A DNA stretch of 64,000 nt from Dictyostelium firmibasis (taxonomy: Eukaryota; Evosea; Eumycetozoa; Dictyosteliales; Dictyosteliaceae), in NCBI GenBank assembly GCA_036169595.1, contig CM069766.1, forward strand, positions 243,501-307,500. The letters run 5' to 3'. The notes below the pieces were generated by a model that did no database searches, had not been told where the DNA came from, and was given only the letters and a program-made list of their open reading frames with translations. Position numbers and translations under genes: made by a program. This document shows, in pieces, positions 34,052 to 60,659 of this stretch (its first letter is position 1; each line of letters opens with the position of its first letter).

Positions 34052-35861
34052 AAAAATTTAAAATAGATTTATAACGATTTAGTTTTTTATAATCCAAATA
34101 TTGAACCAATTAATTATTTCATAAGTTTTACTGATCAAGGTATTCCGGTATCAAAAGAATTTTTTGATTTTAGTGATAGTACAAATGGTGCAAATTTAAT
34201 TGAATTTAGTAAATTGGTTGATATTATTCCAAATGTTAAAGGTCCATTCATTCAGCCAACATCTCCTCCAACTTCTACACCAAATCTTTTATCTGAAACT
34301 TTCTTACAAATTTTAAATAATGCAACATTTACATTCAACTCACCAGTGAATCCATTATCAACTCAACAAAAACAACATCTTCAAAATATTTTCGATGATT
34401 TTAAAACAGTTTACAATAATGGTACCATTAATGATTCTGATACTATTAAAAAATGTTTAATTTATAGAAATGCAATGAATATTTTAGTAAGTTTAATAAT
34501 AATAAAATATTAATTAATAATAATAATAATTAACAATATTTTTTTTTCTTTTATTAATTCTTTATATCTTTAGACAATAAATTATCAAACGGTAATGGAA
34601 TTTATTTTAACACCAGATGCAACCGAGCAAGATATTGAAACATTTTCAAAAATTGAAGACAATTGGAGTGATATTAATGAATATTATAAATCTAAATCAC
34701 AAGTCTATTGCTATGAAATTGATTCAGATAATAGTTTTATTAAACAATATACTGGATATTCAAGTAGTTATTATATAGATTTCATTAAAAAATCAATGAA
34801 TGGTAGTCTTAAATTGGATACAACATTTAGTGAAGATTATAATACAACCTATTATCCATCCTATTATTACCCTCCAAAATATTTTCAATTTAATGATAGT
34901 GATGTAACACTCTTTACGAAATTTGTGTTCAATCAAACAAATGATATTACTTTCCCAAATATTGATACAACATTTATTGGTTTAAATGAAAATAAAGTAA
35001 GTTTATATTTAATGTATATATATATATAATTAATGAAAAAAAAATATTAATATAATTTGGGTAAAAAAAAAAAAAAAAAAAAAAGAATTTTAATTTTGAA
35101 TTAATTGATAATCAAGGTAAACAATCATTAGTTACTATTGATGAGAATGGTATGAAAATTACATTTGAAATATCTACAATACCAGTTCATAGATCATGGT
35201 TTGATGAAAATGTTTTAACATCAAATAATTGGGATTTAAATGATCAAGGTTACTATAGTAATGGAAAATTAGGTGGTATAATTGGTATTTATACCAATGG
35301 TGTTATAATTGCTTCAAATATATCAATTACATTGAATACAACAAATAATGAAATCAATCAAAATGCAATTAAACAACTATTAAACTCTAAAACTGCATAT
35401 GTATGTTTAAAATTTTTTTTCTTTTTTTAAAAAAAAAATATAGAGGACTAATTTAAAATTTTAAATATTATAATTAGTTTGGATCATTATTTATTAAAGG
35501 TTTAGTTAATGATATTCCAAGTAAAGAAACTACACCAATAGTTTTAAATGATAATACAATACTCTACCCTGGCACTCAAATTATTGGTTTCAAATGTTCA
35601 ATTTTACCAGTATTACCTAACTATAATAATAACCCAACCCCACCACCCTCAACTTTATCAACTTCATCTTCTGTAACATCATCATCATCATCAACCTCGA
35701 AATCGACATCATCTTCTGTAATATCATCATCATCATCAACATCAACCCATTCTTCCTCTTCAACAACTTCACCATCACAAAAAACAAGTTCGGCTTCATT
35801 TTTAAATTTTAACGTTAAATTATCATTAATAATAATGATATTATTATTTTTATTACGTTAA
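33809..35861 (+). CDS. Secreted, probably membrane-anchored surface protein
   Basis: Five exons: 33809-33937, 34067-34486, 34574-34996, 35086-35400 and 35478-35861, all phase 0, 556 residues. A signal peptide opens the protein (MITHKVILFYFSLFLSLTFS). The main body is Asn/Asp/Tyr/Phe-rich with many N-glycosylation sites and few Cys. A Ser/Thr/Pro stalk follows (PTPPPSTLSTSSSVTSSSS and more), and the C-terminus is a short hydrophobic stretch (KLSLIIMILLFLLR), consistent with a GPI signal or a terminal membrane anchor. I do not recognise the body domain. Uniform phase-0 introns are notable. It is convergent with the old yellow enzyme gene, 78 bp between stops. Confidence 0.82.
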
Positions 35862-35939
35862 TAAACTTTAATACTTTCTATTACTATTATTTTTAATATA
35901 GAAAATGCGCATTTTTTTTTTTATTTTATTATTTATTAT

Positions 35940-37281
35940 TTAATAGGCAGTATTTGTAAATCTACCTCTATTATATTGAATATTAAAATCAATTTTAACT
36001 TGTAATTCATGAGCTACTTGATAGGTGAAATGAGGATTTCTTAAGAATGGTCTTGCTAAAAAGATTAAATCTGCACGATCTTGTTGAAGAATTTCTTCCA
36101 TTTCTTTACCAGTATTAATTAAACCAACGCATGCAACAAATAATTTAGATGTTGCTTTTTTAACGGCATGAGCCAATGGTACTTGATAACATGGACCAAT
36201 GGTTATTGATTGTGACATTGAGTTACCACCAGAGGAACAATCAAAGATATCAACATCCATAGTCTCCAATATTTTTGCAATTTTAATTGTATCATCAATT
36301 GTCCAACCGCCTTCACACCATTCTTCACATGATAAACGTACACCTAATGCTTTTTCAGTTGGCCAAACTGAACGAATAGCTTTTACAATATCAAATAAGA
36401 ATCTACATCTATCTTCAAATGAACCACAACCATATTGATCTGTACGTTTATTTGAAGTTGGTGAAATGAATTGATTAATTAAATAACCATGAGCACCATG
36501 AATTTCAATGAAATCAATTCCTGCTTTATCACATCTAACTGCTGCATCTCTAAATGAATCAATTGCCTCTTTAATATCATCTAATGTCATTTCAATTGGT
36601 ACTGACATATTTTCATTGAATGCAATTGGTGATGGTCCATATGTTTTCCAACCTTTACCATCTTCACTCTCTGGAATTGAATATCTTGCATTCTCTAAAA
36701 ATGGTGGATTTGATGATGCTTTTCTACCTGCATGTGCTAATTGAATACCGGCATACTTTTTTTAAAAAACAAAAAAAAAAAAAATTAATACATTTTATAA
36801 TAATAATAATAATAAAAATTATAATAATAACATACTGAATTATATAAATGAATATTATCAGTAATTCTTTTCATTGGTTCAATATGTTCATCTTTATAAA
36901 CACCTGCATCAGCATATGAAATTCTACCATTTGCTATTGTTGCTGCAGCTTCCATAACAATTAATGATGCACCACCTTTGGCATAACTAGTATAATGACC
37001 TAAATGAAAATCATTCATAAAACCATCTTCTGAACTATACATACCTATAAAAAAATTTGGTAAATATATTGGAAATTATTAAAAAAAAAAAAAAAAAAAA
37101 ATTAACTCTTACACATTGGAGAAACAACAGTTCTATTTTTTAATGTCATATTTTTAATAGTGATTGGTGTGAATGTTTTTGGTATTTCAACATTTGATGA
37201 ATCTGGTGTTGTAGTAACTGATGGAATACCTGGACCTTTATAATTTGCTGGAAGGGTATATAAATTGGTTGGAAATTGCAT
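35940..37281 (-). CDS. NADH:flavin oxidoreductase, old yellow enzyme (YqjM/NamA type)
   Basis: Three exons on the minus strand: 37281-37113, 37044-36836 and 36755-35940, about 397 residues. Exons 1 and 2 join at SPMCMYSSEDGF, the FMN-binding start of this class, where the Cys and Tyr are typical of the YqjM subgroup. Also visible are GIQLAHAGRKASS, the active-site IEIHGAHGYLINQFISP and the fingerprint RTDQYGCGSFEDRCRF, plus the C-terminal DLIFLARPFLRNP. FMN-dependent ene-reductases of this group use NAD(P)H to reduce activated double bonds. The N-terminal 40 residues are an extra leader compared with bacterial members (about 340 residues). Cytosolic; natural substrate unknown. Confidence 0.94.
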
Positions 37282-37389
37282 TATTTTATAAATATATATA
37301 TTTATTTATTTATTTATTTATTGTTTATGAAAATAGAAAACTTTGAAATTAAAAAAAAAAATAAAAAAAAACTTTGGTTTTATATTGAT

Positions 37390-37423
<34 letters not shown>

Positions 37424-38281
37424 CTTTCGTTTGTTAATTAACGAACTTTTTTTTTTTAAAAGTATTCCTTCTTTTTTTTTTTTTTAAAAAATCATTCATT
37501 CATTCATCCATTCTTTTTTTTTTTTTTTTTTTTTGATCAATATAAAAATACTTTTTTTTTTTTTTAATCCATTGGTTCTCAAAATCGTATATGATTTATG
37601 TTGTGAGTCAATTTTTTATTCTAAAATAAAATTATATTTGAGTGCTATTCTTCGAACAAAAAAAATTATAAAAATGAACAAAAAAAAAAAAAAAGTAAAA
37701 AAAAGCTCGGAAAACAATTTTTTTTTATTTTTTGGTTGTGTGTAAAAAAAATCTTTTTTATAATCATCCCGAACAATAGAATAATAGAATACATAATATA
37801 TTACAATTTTAAAATTCTTTTATTATCATTGATAGGAATCTTGCACATAAGTAACAAAAATTTTATTTTTATTTATTTTTATTAATTTCTTTTATTTCCT
37901 ATTAATATTTTTTTAGTGGTGAATACTATTAAAAAAAAAAAAACATTAACAAAAATTTAGGTTGAGCGATGAGACATAATTGGATTTAAGAAATTTTCTT
38001 TATCTTTTTTTTAATTATATTTTTTTTATTAAATTAATTATGAATTTTTTTTTTTTATTTTTTATTTTTTATTTTTTATTTTTTTATTTTATTGTTTTTT
38101 TCTGTTCCATACCCCCACACCCATTTCAATTATTATTTTTTTGTTTTTAGTGTTTGAACATGTCACATTTCAAAAAAAATAAAAAAAATAAAAAAAAATT
38201 ACTTAATTAATTAATTTTTTCAAAAAGAGGAGTTCACTTTATATTTTAAATATAAAAAATTTTATTTAATTTTATTTAAAA
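37282..38281. other. Divergent intergenic region
   Basis: A 1-kb shared upstream region of the old yellow enzyme gene (minus) and the hydrolase gene (plus). It has ATTT repeats (37300-37322), long homopolymers, a mixed-composition island (37560-37670) and a C-rich G-box-like motif (ACCCCCACACCC, about 38109-38121) 160 bp before the hydrolase ATG. A 70-codon frame at 37533-37745 starts without ATG and is Phe/Lys-rich; I do not call it. Confidence 0.5.
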
Positions 38282-39350
38282 ATGGCTTGTAAAAATTTTT
38301 CATTAGGTAAAAATATAAATATTTGATTTTATTTTTAATATATATTAATTATATATCAATAAATAATTTTTAAAAATTTTAGAAAGAGATGCATTAAATT
38401 TATGTGAAGATTCCATGAAAGGTAAACCAATACAAGACCTTAAACCAGAAGAGGCTAGAGATAACTTTGTAAAGATTCAATCTGGTGATGTTTATAAATA
38501 TCCATGTAATATTGAGGATATTAAAATGGATTTAGGTGGTGAGTTAGGATCTGTCAACGTAAGAATTTTAACACCACCAAATGCAAAAGAATCAAATAAC
38601 ACCAAATTACCAGTTATAAACTTCATTCATGGTGGTGGTTGGGTTATGGGTGATCATATTACTCATGATAAATTAATTCGTGAAATTTGTTATCGTACTA
38701 ATTCTTTAGTAATTTTCACTGAATACAGTAGACCACCAGAAGTTAAATATCCAATTCAAAATGAACAATGTTATTCTGTATTTTTGAAAATTTTAAAAGA
38801 TGCCACTAAATGGAATATAGATATTAATAATATTTCAATAGTTGGTGATAGTGCAGGTGGAAATATGACCATAGTTTTAGCATTAATGGCAAAAATTAGA
38901 AATGGTCCAACTATTAAAAGAATGGTACTCTATTATCCTGCAATTGATGGTGAAATGAATTCAAGTTCCTATAAAGAATTTGGTAATGATTTCTATTTAA
39001 CTAAAGGTGGTATGAAATGGTTTTGGGATTCTTACATTAACCATCCAAATGATAGTAATGAAATATTTTGTTGTCCTTCTAAGTGTAAAGAATCAGATGT
39101 AGTTGGTTTCCCTGAAACTATGATCCTAAATGGTGAGGCTGATGTACTTTGTGATGAAGGTGAAAATTTCGCTAGACTTTTACGTAAAGCAAATGTACCT
39201 GTCACTCATTTAAGATTCCAAGCTATGATTCATGATTTTGTCGCTCTCAATTGTCTTGATCAATCAAAGGCATGTAGAGCTGCAATGGATTCATCAATTG
39301 ATTTCTTAAATAAATCTCATGACCAAAATGCTACTAAACCAAAATGTTAA
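38282..39350 (+). CDS. Alpha/beta hydrolase (hormone-sensitive lipase-like esterase)
   Basis: Two exons, 38282-38306 (only 25 nt) and 38383-39350 (phase 1 intron), 330 residues. The oxyanion motif HGGGW is near residue 91, the nucleophile motif GDSAGG has its Ser near residue 165, and the remaining triad is represented by EADVLCDEGENFA and the His in MIHDFVALN. This is the HGGG/GDSAGG carboxylesterase family (AB hydrolase 3). No signal peptide, so probably cytosolic. The substrate is likely a small acyl ester; not specified by sequence. It is convergent with the ubiquitin-like gene (110 bp between stops). Confidence 0.92.
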
Positions 39351-39460
39351 AAAAAAATAATAAATAAATGATCAAAAAAAAAAAAAAAAAATAGTGAAAC
39401 TATTTGCCAACAAGCCAATTGTTATTTTTTTTTTTTATTATTTTTTTTTTTTATTATTTT

Positions 39461-39706
39461 TTAATAATTTAAATAATTTGAACTTTTTACAAATAAAACA
39501 TTGATTACGGAACCATCTTTAATACCATTGCTTTTTAATGTTGATGAATCTTTTAATGCTTTTCCATCGTAAACTATTTTTTGTTCTTCTAATTTAATAC
39601 CTTCCATTATTTTAATTGAATTTTTAATTGATTCTATAGTATCAGTATCATCAAAAGTTAATTCTATTCTTTTATTGTTTGGATGAATGCAAATTATGAT
39701 ATTCAT
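39461..39706 (-). CDS. Small ubiquitin-like protein
   Basis: A single exon of 81 residues consisting of one ubiquitin-like fold: strand start MNIIICIHPNNKRIEL, helix DTIESIKNSIKIMEGI, then EEQKIVYDGKAL and a final strand GSVINVLFV. It ends SSNYLNY with no Gly-Gly, so as written it cannot be conjugated like ubiquitin; it would act as a non-covalent ubiquitin-like protein. The domain call is firm, the function unknown. A perfect hairpin lies upstream (39827-39851). Confidence 0.88.
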   Translation of the reverse strand: MNIIICIHPNNKRIELTFDDTDTIESIKNSIKIMEGIKLEEQKIVYDGKALKDSSTLKSNGIKDGSVINVLFVKSSNYLNY

Positions 39707-40087
39707 TATTTATTTTTTTTTAATTAATTGTTAATTTATTGTTATAGTTGTATTTTTTGTTTTTAATGGTTGAAAATGAATTTTTTTTTGATTTTTTTTT
39801 TTTAAAATTATTTAAAAAAAAAAAAAAAATATCTGATAAACTCAGATATTTCGGATTACTCAAATAAAAAAGTAAACATTCTAAAAAAAAATAATCTTGA
39901 AAAATTAAATCATTTAATTACTAGAATATTTAATATTCATGTGGATATTACCTTTTAATAAATAATTAAAAATAATAATAATATAAATTAATATATAAAA
40001 AAAAACTAAAAATAAAAAAAAAATAAATATGAAAAAAATAAACAATTATCTGAGAAAAAACAAAGAATAGTTTTTATATTTTTTTTA

Positions 40088-40136
<49 letters not shown>

Positions 40137-40179
40137 CTATAATTTAAGTTTTACTAAAAAATAAAAATAATATAATAAT
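39707..40179. other. Divergent intergenic region with a hairpin
   Basis: The 473-bp region between the ubiquitin-like gene (minus) and the Tpt1 gene (plus). It has a perfect 10-bp hairpin (39827-39851), a short dyad GAATATT-T-AATATTC (about 39924-39938) and a long T run (40091-40137). No gene seen. Confidence 0.6.
39827..39851. promoter_or_regulatory. Perfect 10-bp hairpin with TAAAC loop
   Basis: AAATATCTGA (39827-39836) is inverted as TCAGATATTT (39842-39851). It lies 121 bp upstream of the minus-strand ubiquitin-like gene and 329 bp upstream of the Tpt1 ATG. It could be a protein-binding dyad; role inferred only. Confidence 0.35.
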
Positions 40180-40827
40180 ATGTCATTTCAAAGTTTAAAT
40201 CCAGTTAATAAATCAAAATCATTAGTTTCGTTATCTAAATCATTAGCATATGTTTTAAGACATGGTGCAGCTAAAGAAGGTTTAACGATAAATTCAGAGG
40301 GATTTATAAGAGTCGACGATTTATTAAAAAATAAATTATTTAGTAATACAAATATTAAAGAGATACAAGAGGTAGTTGATACGAATGATAAGAAAAGATT
40401 TCATATGGAATTGAAATCAGATGGTATTTATTATATTAGAGCTAACCAAGGTCATACATTAGAAAGTGTTGATCAAGTTGAGATGACTCAAGTTTTATCA
40501 GTTGATCAAGTTGGTACAGTGTTTCATGGAACTTATAGAAAACATTTACAATCTATATTAAGTGAAGGTTTAAAAAGGATGGATCGTAATCATATTCATT
40601 TAGTTAATAAAATTGAAGGTCAAGAAATTACTTCAGGAATGAGAGGAAGTTGTAATATGATCATATATATAGACGTTCCTCTACTACTTCAAGATGGTAT
40701 AAAATTATATTTATCTGCAAACAATGTTGCACTAACTGAAGGTTTAAATGACACAGGTTTATTACCACCAAAATATTTCATAAAAATTACTGATGCAAAG
40801 AATGGTGTCACTATTTGGCAACGTTAA
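40180..40827 (+). CDS. trpt1: tRNA 2'-phosphotransferase (Tpt1/KptA)
   Basis: A single exon of 215 residues. It removes the 2'-phosphate left at the splice junction by tRNA ligation and transfers it to NAD. Family motifs are clear: LSKSLAYVLRHGAAKEGL at the start with the conserved Arg-His, FIRVDDLL, the NAD-binding TVFHGTYRKHLQSILSEGL, and IYIDVPLLLQDGI near the end. Length matches eukaryotic Tpt1. A nearby RNA-processing gene is the G-patch protein, but they are 38 kb apart and unlinked functionally. Single copy expected; cytosolic or nuclear. Confidence 0.95.
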   Translation: MSFQSLNPVNKSKSLVSLSKSLAYVLRHGAAKEGLTINSEGFIRVDDLLKNKLFSNTNIKEIQEVVDTNDKKRFHMELKSDGIYYIRANQGHTLESVDQVEMTQVLSVDQVGTVFHGTYRKHLQSILSEGLKRMDRNHIHLVNKIEGQEITSGMRGSCNMIIYIDVPLLLQDGIKLYLSANNVALTEGLNDTGLLPPKYFIKITDAKNGVTIWQR

Positions 40828-40965
40828 AAAAATAAAATAAAACAAATAAATAAATAAATAAATAGATAAATAAAATGAAAATTTGTTTAAAAATATATAT
40901 TTTTTGTCATTTAAAAAAAAAAAAACATTATTATCAATGAATGAGAGATCTCTCCCTATTCTGCT

Positions 40966-41000
<35 letters not shown>

Positions 41001-41687
41001 ATCTCCTCCGCACGACTGTTTGGCTTTTTAGATAAAAATACTTTATTTTTTTTTTTATTTTTATTTTTATTTTTTTTTTTTTATTTTTATTTTTATTTTT
41101 TTTTTTCATTTTTTTTTTATTTTTTTTTCACTTTTATTTTTTCTTTTCAAATAATTTGAAGAGAAATCCACCAAACTCGAACACCCATTTTTGGTTTGGG
41201 TCCACATTTTAAAAAATAAAATAAGAATAAAAAAAAAAAAAATAATCATCTGCATAAACATTTTATAAATAAATAAATGTTTCAATTATAATTGAATATT
41301 ATTTTTATATATTTTTTTTTTATTTTTATTTATTAATTTTTTTTTTTTTTTTTAAATATACTTTTAACACACACCAAACTCACCCTAACAACATATGTCA
41401 CAACGCTTCAGTAATAAAAAAAAAAAAAAAAAAAAAAAAAACAAAACTTTAGACTCGCACAATCACACAGGTTTTTTTTATTTTATTTTTTTTTTATTTT
41501 TTTTTTTTGAATTTTATTTATTTAATTAATTAATTCATCTTAAATTTTTTTTTATTGTGTATAAAAAAAAAAAAAAAACCAATTGTAAAAAATATATTTG
41601 TCTAATTTTTTATTCATTTATTCATTCATTTAATTAATTGATTAATTTAATTAATTAGTTTATTTATTTATTTATTTATTTATTAAT

Positions 41688-41726
<39 letters not shown>

Positions 41727-41797
41727 TTAGTAAATAGTGATATTTATTGCTATTTTTGTATTTCTTATAAAAAAAAAAAAAAAAAAAAAAGTAAAAA
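40828..41797. other. Upstream region of the giant HECT gene
   Basis: A 970-bp gap between two plus-strand genes. It holds a 12-bp palindrome GAGAGATCTCTC (40943-40954), a C-rich CACACACC motif (about 41371), a CCAAAC/GTTTGG inverted pair (about 41172-41200), many homopolymers and a TTTA repeat (41650-41730). I see no gene. Confidence 0.55.
41650..41730. repeat. (TTTA)n tetranucleotide repeat
   Basis: About 18 TTTA units with one AATTT interruption, 70-150 bp before the HECT gene ATG, probably in its promoter or 5' leader. Confidence 0.85.
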
Positions 41798-57242
<15,445 letters not shown>

Positions 57243-57275
57243 AAATAAAAAATAAAAAAATAAAAAAAATTTTAA

Positions 57276-57432
57276 AAACATTTTTAAAGGCTTTATACTC
57301 AAAATGAAAAAAAAAAAAAAATCAAAAACGAAAAAAAAAATCATAACATTTTAAATGCTTTATACTCAAAAACGAAAAAAAATCCTCATTTCATTTTTTT
57401 TTTTTTTTTTTCAGAGTTTAAAGCATTTAAAA
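57276..57432. repeat. Direct and inverted repeats before the first LRR/EGF gene
   Basis: A unit with GCTTTATACTCAAAA occurs twice (57276-57316 and 57343-57383). TTTTAAATGCTTTATACT (57350-57367) is nearly inverted at 57415-57432 (16 of 18). The second arm follows a TTTTTTTTTTCAG that resembles a 3' splice site and lies just before the ATG at 57442, so this region may be the intron of a 5' leader. Confidence 0.45.
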
Positions 57433-57441
57433 ATTCTGTAA

Positions 57442-60277
57442 ATGTTTCTTAGACATTATTTTTTTATAGGAACGAAAAAGTGTTACCTCTTTTATTTTTT
57501 AATAATTTTATTAATTTTCTGTTGTGATTGTCAAATTCAAAAAGATGATTGTATTTATTTTTAATTTAATTTAAAATCTTCTTAATGTTTTTATTTTAAC
57601 CTTTTTTTTTCAAAAAAAAAAAAGACAATTGCTTAAATAAATTGATTTTAAAAGTTGCAAATTTGTCTTTATATAAATTAAATAGTACAACCAATCAATA
57701 TGATTATTGTGGAACAAAGAATAATAATATTATAAATTGTGACTCTAATGGGAGAGTGACAGACATCCAAGTGACTCATGTTAAACCTAAAGAAACAAAA
57801 TTACTTTCACCAAATGATTATAATTGTTTTCCTCTTTTAAAATCGATGTAAAAAAAAAAAAAAAAAAATTAAAATATAAATAAAAAAAATAAAAAAATAA
57901 TAAAAATTTCATTTTAAAATTATTATTATTATTAATTTATTTTTTTTATTTATTACTTAGTGGTGCTCTAGATTTTAGAATAGAAAGAAACTTTTTATAT
58001 GGTCCATTCCCTGAAAGTCTTACAGATAGAATTTTTTTATTAAATGGTGATTTATTATCAGTATTTAATGTTGATCTTGGTATTGGATTTAATAATATTA
58101 AAAGAACTCAAATCGATACATTTAGGCTTTCAGGTGGTGTAGCAGCATCATTTAATACAACAGTATACATTTCAACAATTTCACATTTTACAAATATCGA
58201 GTTTATATATGGAAGTTCAGTAATTACAAATGTAACAAACTTTATGTTTGTAAATGATTTAAATGAAAATAAAAAATCTTCATTTAAATCAATTACAACA
58301 TATTGCTCAAATATTCCTCCATTAATGTATAATAATGCTACAATTGATTATATGTATGTAGAAAACTCAAATATTTTTTAAAGAGTAATTAAAATTATTA
58401 AAAGTAAATTTTTTTTTTCACAAAGAGAACTCACGTTTTTACCAAGTTTTGATAAAGAATCAGTTTCAAATTTTTCAAGTTATTCAAATGTTCAAGAACT
58501 TTATTTATATTCATGGGCTCCTAACCAGGTTAGCCCATTTCCATTAGGCCTTAGTAATATCCCACCAGGCAATCAATTAACTTATTTGTAAGTTTTTTTT
58601 CTGAAACAATAAAAAAAACACACCTTTGTAATTTATTTTTCGATAATCATATTAATATTTTTTTAAAAAAAAGATATACAAATTATTTAATTGATAGTCC
58701 ACCTCATTTAATTGATTTATCAAATTTAGATTCAAACAATGATAGAGGAATTTATCAACATAACTCAGTGTATGTTTAATTTTAATTATTTTTATCAAAA
58801 AAAAAAAAAAAGAAAATAAACTAACCCACAAATTTTAAAAACGTTAGACTAATTAAAAAACCAGGTAATATTTTCAATTTTAATGGTAAATTCCCATTCT
58901 CACATCTACCTAAATATTTAGAAATTTTGTAAATATAAAAAAATATTTTACTTTTTTTTTTCTTAAATTTTTCATATATTTTGATTATTAATGAATCTAT
59001 TTTTATTGTTTAGTTTTTTTGATAATGGTAATTTTTCAGAGCTACCAATTCTAGAAGATGTTTTTAGTGAGAAGATATCAGTAATAAATATGGATTATAA
59101 TAACATTGGAGGAAATATTCAAACTACATTAAATCATAATAAACTTCCAAATTTAGCTCAAATTTCTCTAAAAGGTAATAGATTAAGTGGTTCAATCGAT
59201 GAAAGTTGGTGTCGTATAAATTTTGATATTGGTTATAACTTTATTGGAGGTGAAGCTCCTAGTTGTATTGTTTGTCACATTCCTAACGATCTTTTTATTG
59301 TTGCTGGAAATAATTTCACAAACATGGATCCAAAACCACCCTGTACATCAATTATCCTAAATCTAATTTATGATAATCAAACTAAATTATTTTTATTATA
59401 TGGTCAAGATATTGGTTTTGCAAGAGCAAATTTCAAAATAGAATTAACTTCATATTATTATTCACCCTATTGTAGCAGTGTACCTGGTTTTAATGATATT
59501 AGAAATAGACAATTCTGTTTAAACTATACCAGCACTATTGAACCAAATCCATTTACGTTTAATCTTACATACCCAAATTTACCACCAGGATCAAGAACAA
59601 ACTTTGAATTAGCTGCCTATAATATGTTTTTACCGTTAATAAATAATGTTTTAAATAACTCTAATGATACACTTACAATTATTGGTAGATATTTCGCATA
59701 TAATCAAACGGTGATTAATGTTCAAATAGCAAACAAAACATGTGATGTTCAATCATGTGATTTCAATGAAATTATATGTAAACTTTCAAACAATGACGAT
59801 AAAAATATCATTGATGGTAACTTCAATGGATTCAATGTTTTTGTACAAATTATGAATGTTTCATCACAAATTTGTATTTCAAAATGTAACTATGACAATG
59901 ATGGTTCACAATGTGAGTTTACATCAGAAAAATGTAAATGTAATCCTGGATGGGAAGGTGACGATTGTAGTATTCAATCAAAATGTCCAAATGATTGTAG
60001 TGAGCAAGGTACTTGTAATTATATAACAAAAGAATGCTTGTGCAACCCTGACAGAACATTAAACGATTGTAGTGGTTATAAATGTAGTATAGATTGTTTA
60101 AATGATTCACAATGCAATACTACAATTGGTATATGCACATGTACTAAAGGATGGGAAGGTAATGATTGTAATAATTCTTCTGAATATTTACTATCAAATT
60201 CAAATCAAAACAACAATTGTTGTTTAATTATTACTATATTATCAATTGTGTTTGTTTTAATACTGTCTTTGTTTTAA
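57442..60277 (+). CDS. LRR and EGF-like surface protein, first tandem copy
   Basis: Seven exons: 57442-57550, 57625-57847, 57961-58353, 58426-58587, 58674-58769, 58848-58928 and 59014-60277, all phase-consistent, 775 residues. The N-terminal hydrophobic stretch (CYLFYFLIILLIFCCDC) acts as signal peptide. An irregular leucine-rich region follows (NNIGGNIQTTLNHNKL, GNRLSGSIDESW), then a TIG-like beta region (TLTIIGRYFAYNQTVINVQI) and two to three EGF-like modules (CKCNPGWEGDDCS, CTCTKGWEGNDCN). The C-terminus is hydrophobic (CCLIITILSIVFVLILSLF), a GPI signal or membrane anchor. The layout resembles ComC/Tgr-type Dictyostelium surface proteins used in cell recognition; that role is inferred. 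Gene and intron map are supported by the second copy, which has the same exon lengths for exons 2-6. Confidence 0.9.
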
Positions 60278-60349
60278 TAAAAAAAAGGTTGGGCAAAAAA
60301 AAAAAAAATGAATAAATAAAATCTACAAAGCCATTAAATAACATGCCAT

Positions 60350-60382
<33 letters not shown>

Positions 60383-60659
60383 AGAATTGGCAACTGTTTA
60401 AAAACAACAATTTAAAAGTATCGATTTACGTAAAAAAAAACCCAATTTTATTATTTTCTAAAAAAGAGTCAAGTTTTTTGAAAATTAAAAAAATTAAAAA
60501 AATTAATTTTAAATCCATTTTTTTTTTTCAAAAAACTCGACTCTTTTTAAGAAAATATCGCAGGTGGGTTTTAAAATAGAAAAAAAAAAAAAAAAAAAAA
60601 GAAATTTAAAAATACTTTTTTTTTTTTCATCATTTTTTTTTTTTCAGACTATTGGATCA
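60278..60659. other. Spacer between the tandem LRR/EGF genes with a strong hairpin
   Basis: A 382-bp spacer with A/T homopolymers (60351-60379) and a 31-bp-arm inverted repeat (60454-60555). It ends with TTTTTTCAG at 60647 just before the ATG at 60660, as in the first copy, which suggests a spliced 5' leader. Confidence 0.55.
60454..60555. repeat. Inverted repeat, 31-bp arms, 2 mismatches, 40-nt loop
   Basis: The arm 60454-60484 (core AAAAAGAGTCAAGTTTTTTG) is inverted at 60525-60555 with two mismatches. The pairing includes the GC-containing AGAGTC/GACTCT core, so it is not just A against T. Outside the arms CCCA and TGGG could extend it. It could be a hairpin in the spacer transcript, a protein site, or an element end; no coding or target duplication was found. 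Confidence 0.6.

Noticed and set aside
37533-37745. 70-codon plus-strand frame between the oxidoreductase and hydrolase genes
   Set aside because: No ATG start, Phe and Lys runs from homopolymers; only a short middle part looks protein-like.
40762-41109. Minus-strand Lys-rich frame
   Set aside because: Arises from T homopolymers after the Tpt1 gene and overlaps its end.
59919-60110. Minus-strand frame opposite the EGF region (and its counterpart 63016-63276)
   Set aside because: Shadow frames of the Cys-rich coding sequence, repeated in both copies only because the genes are duplicates.
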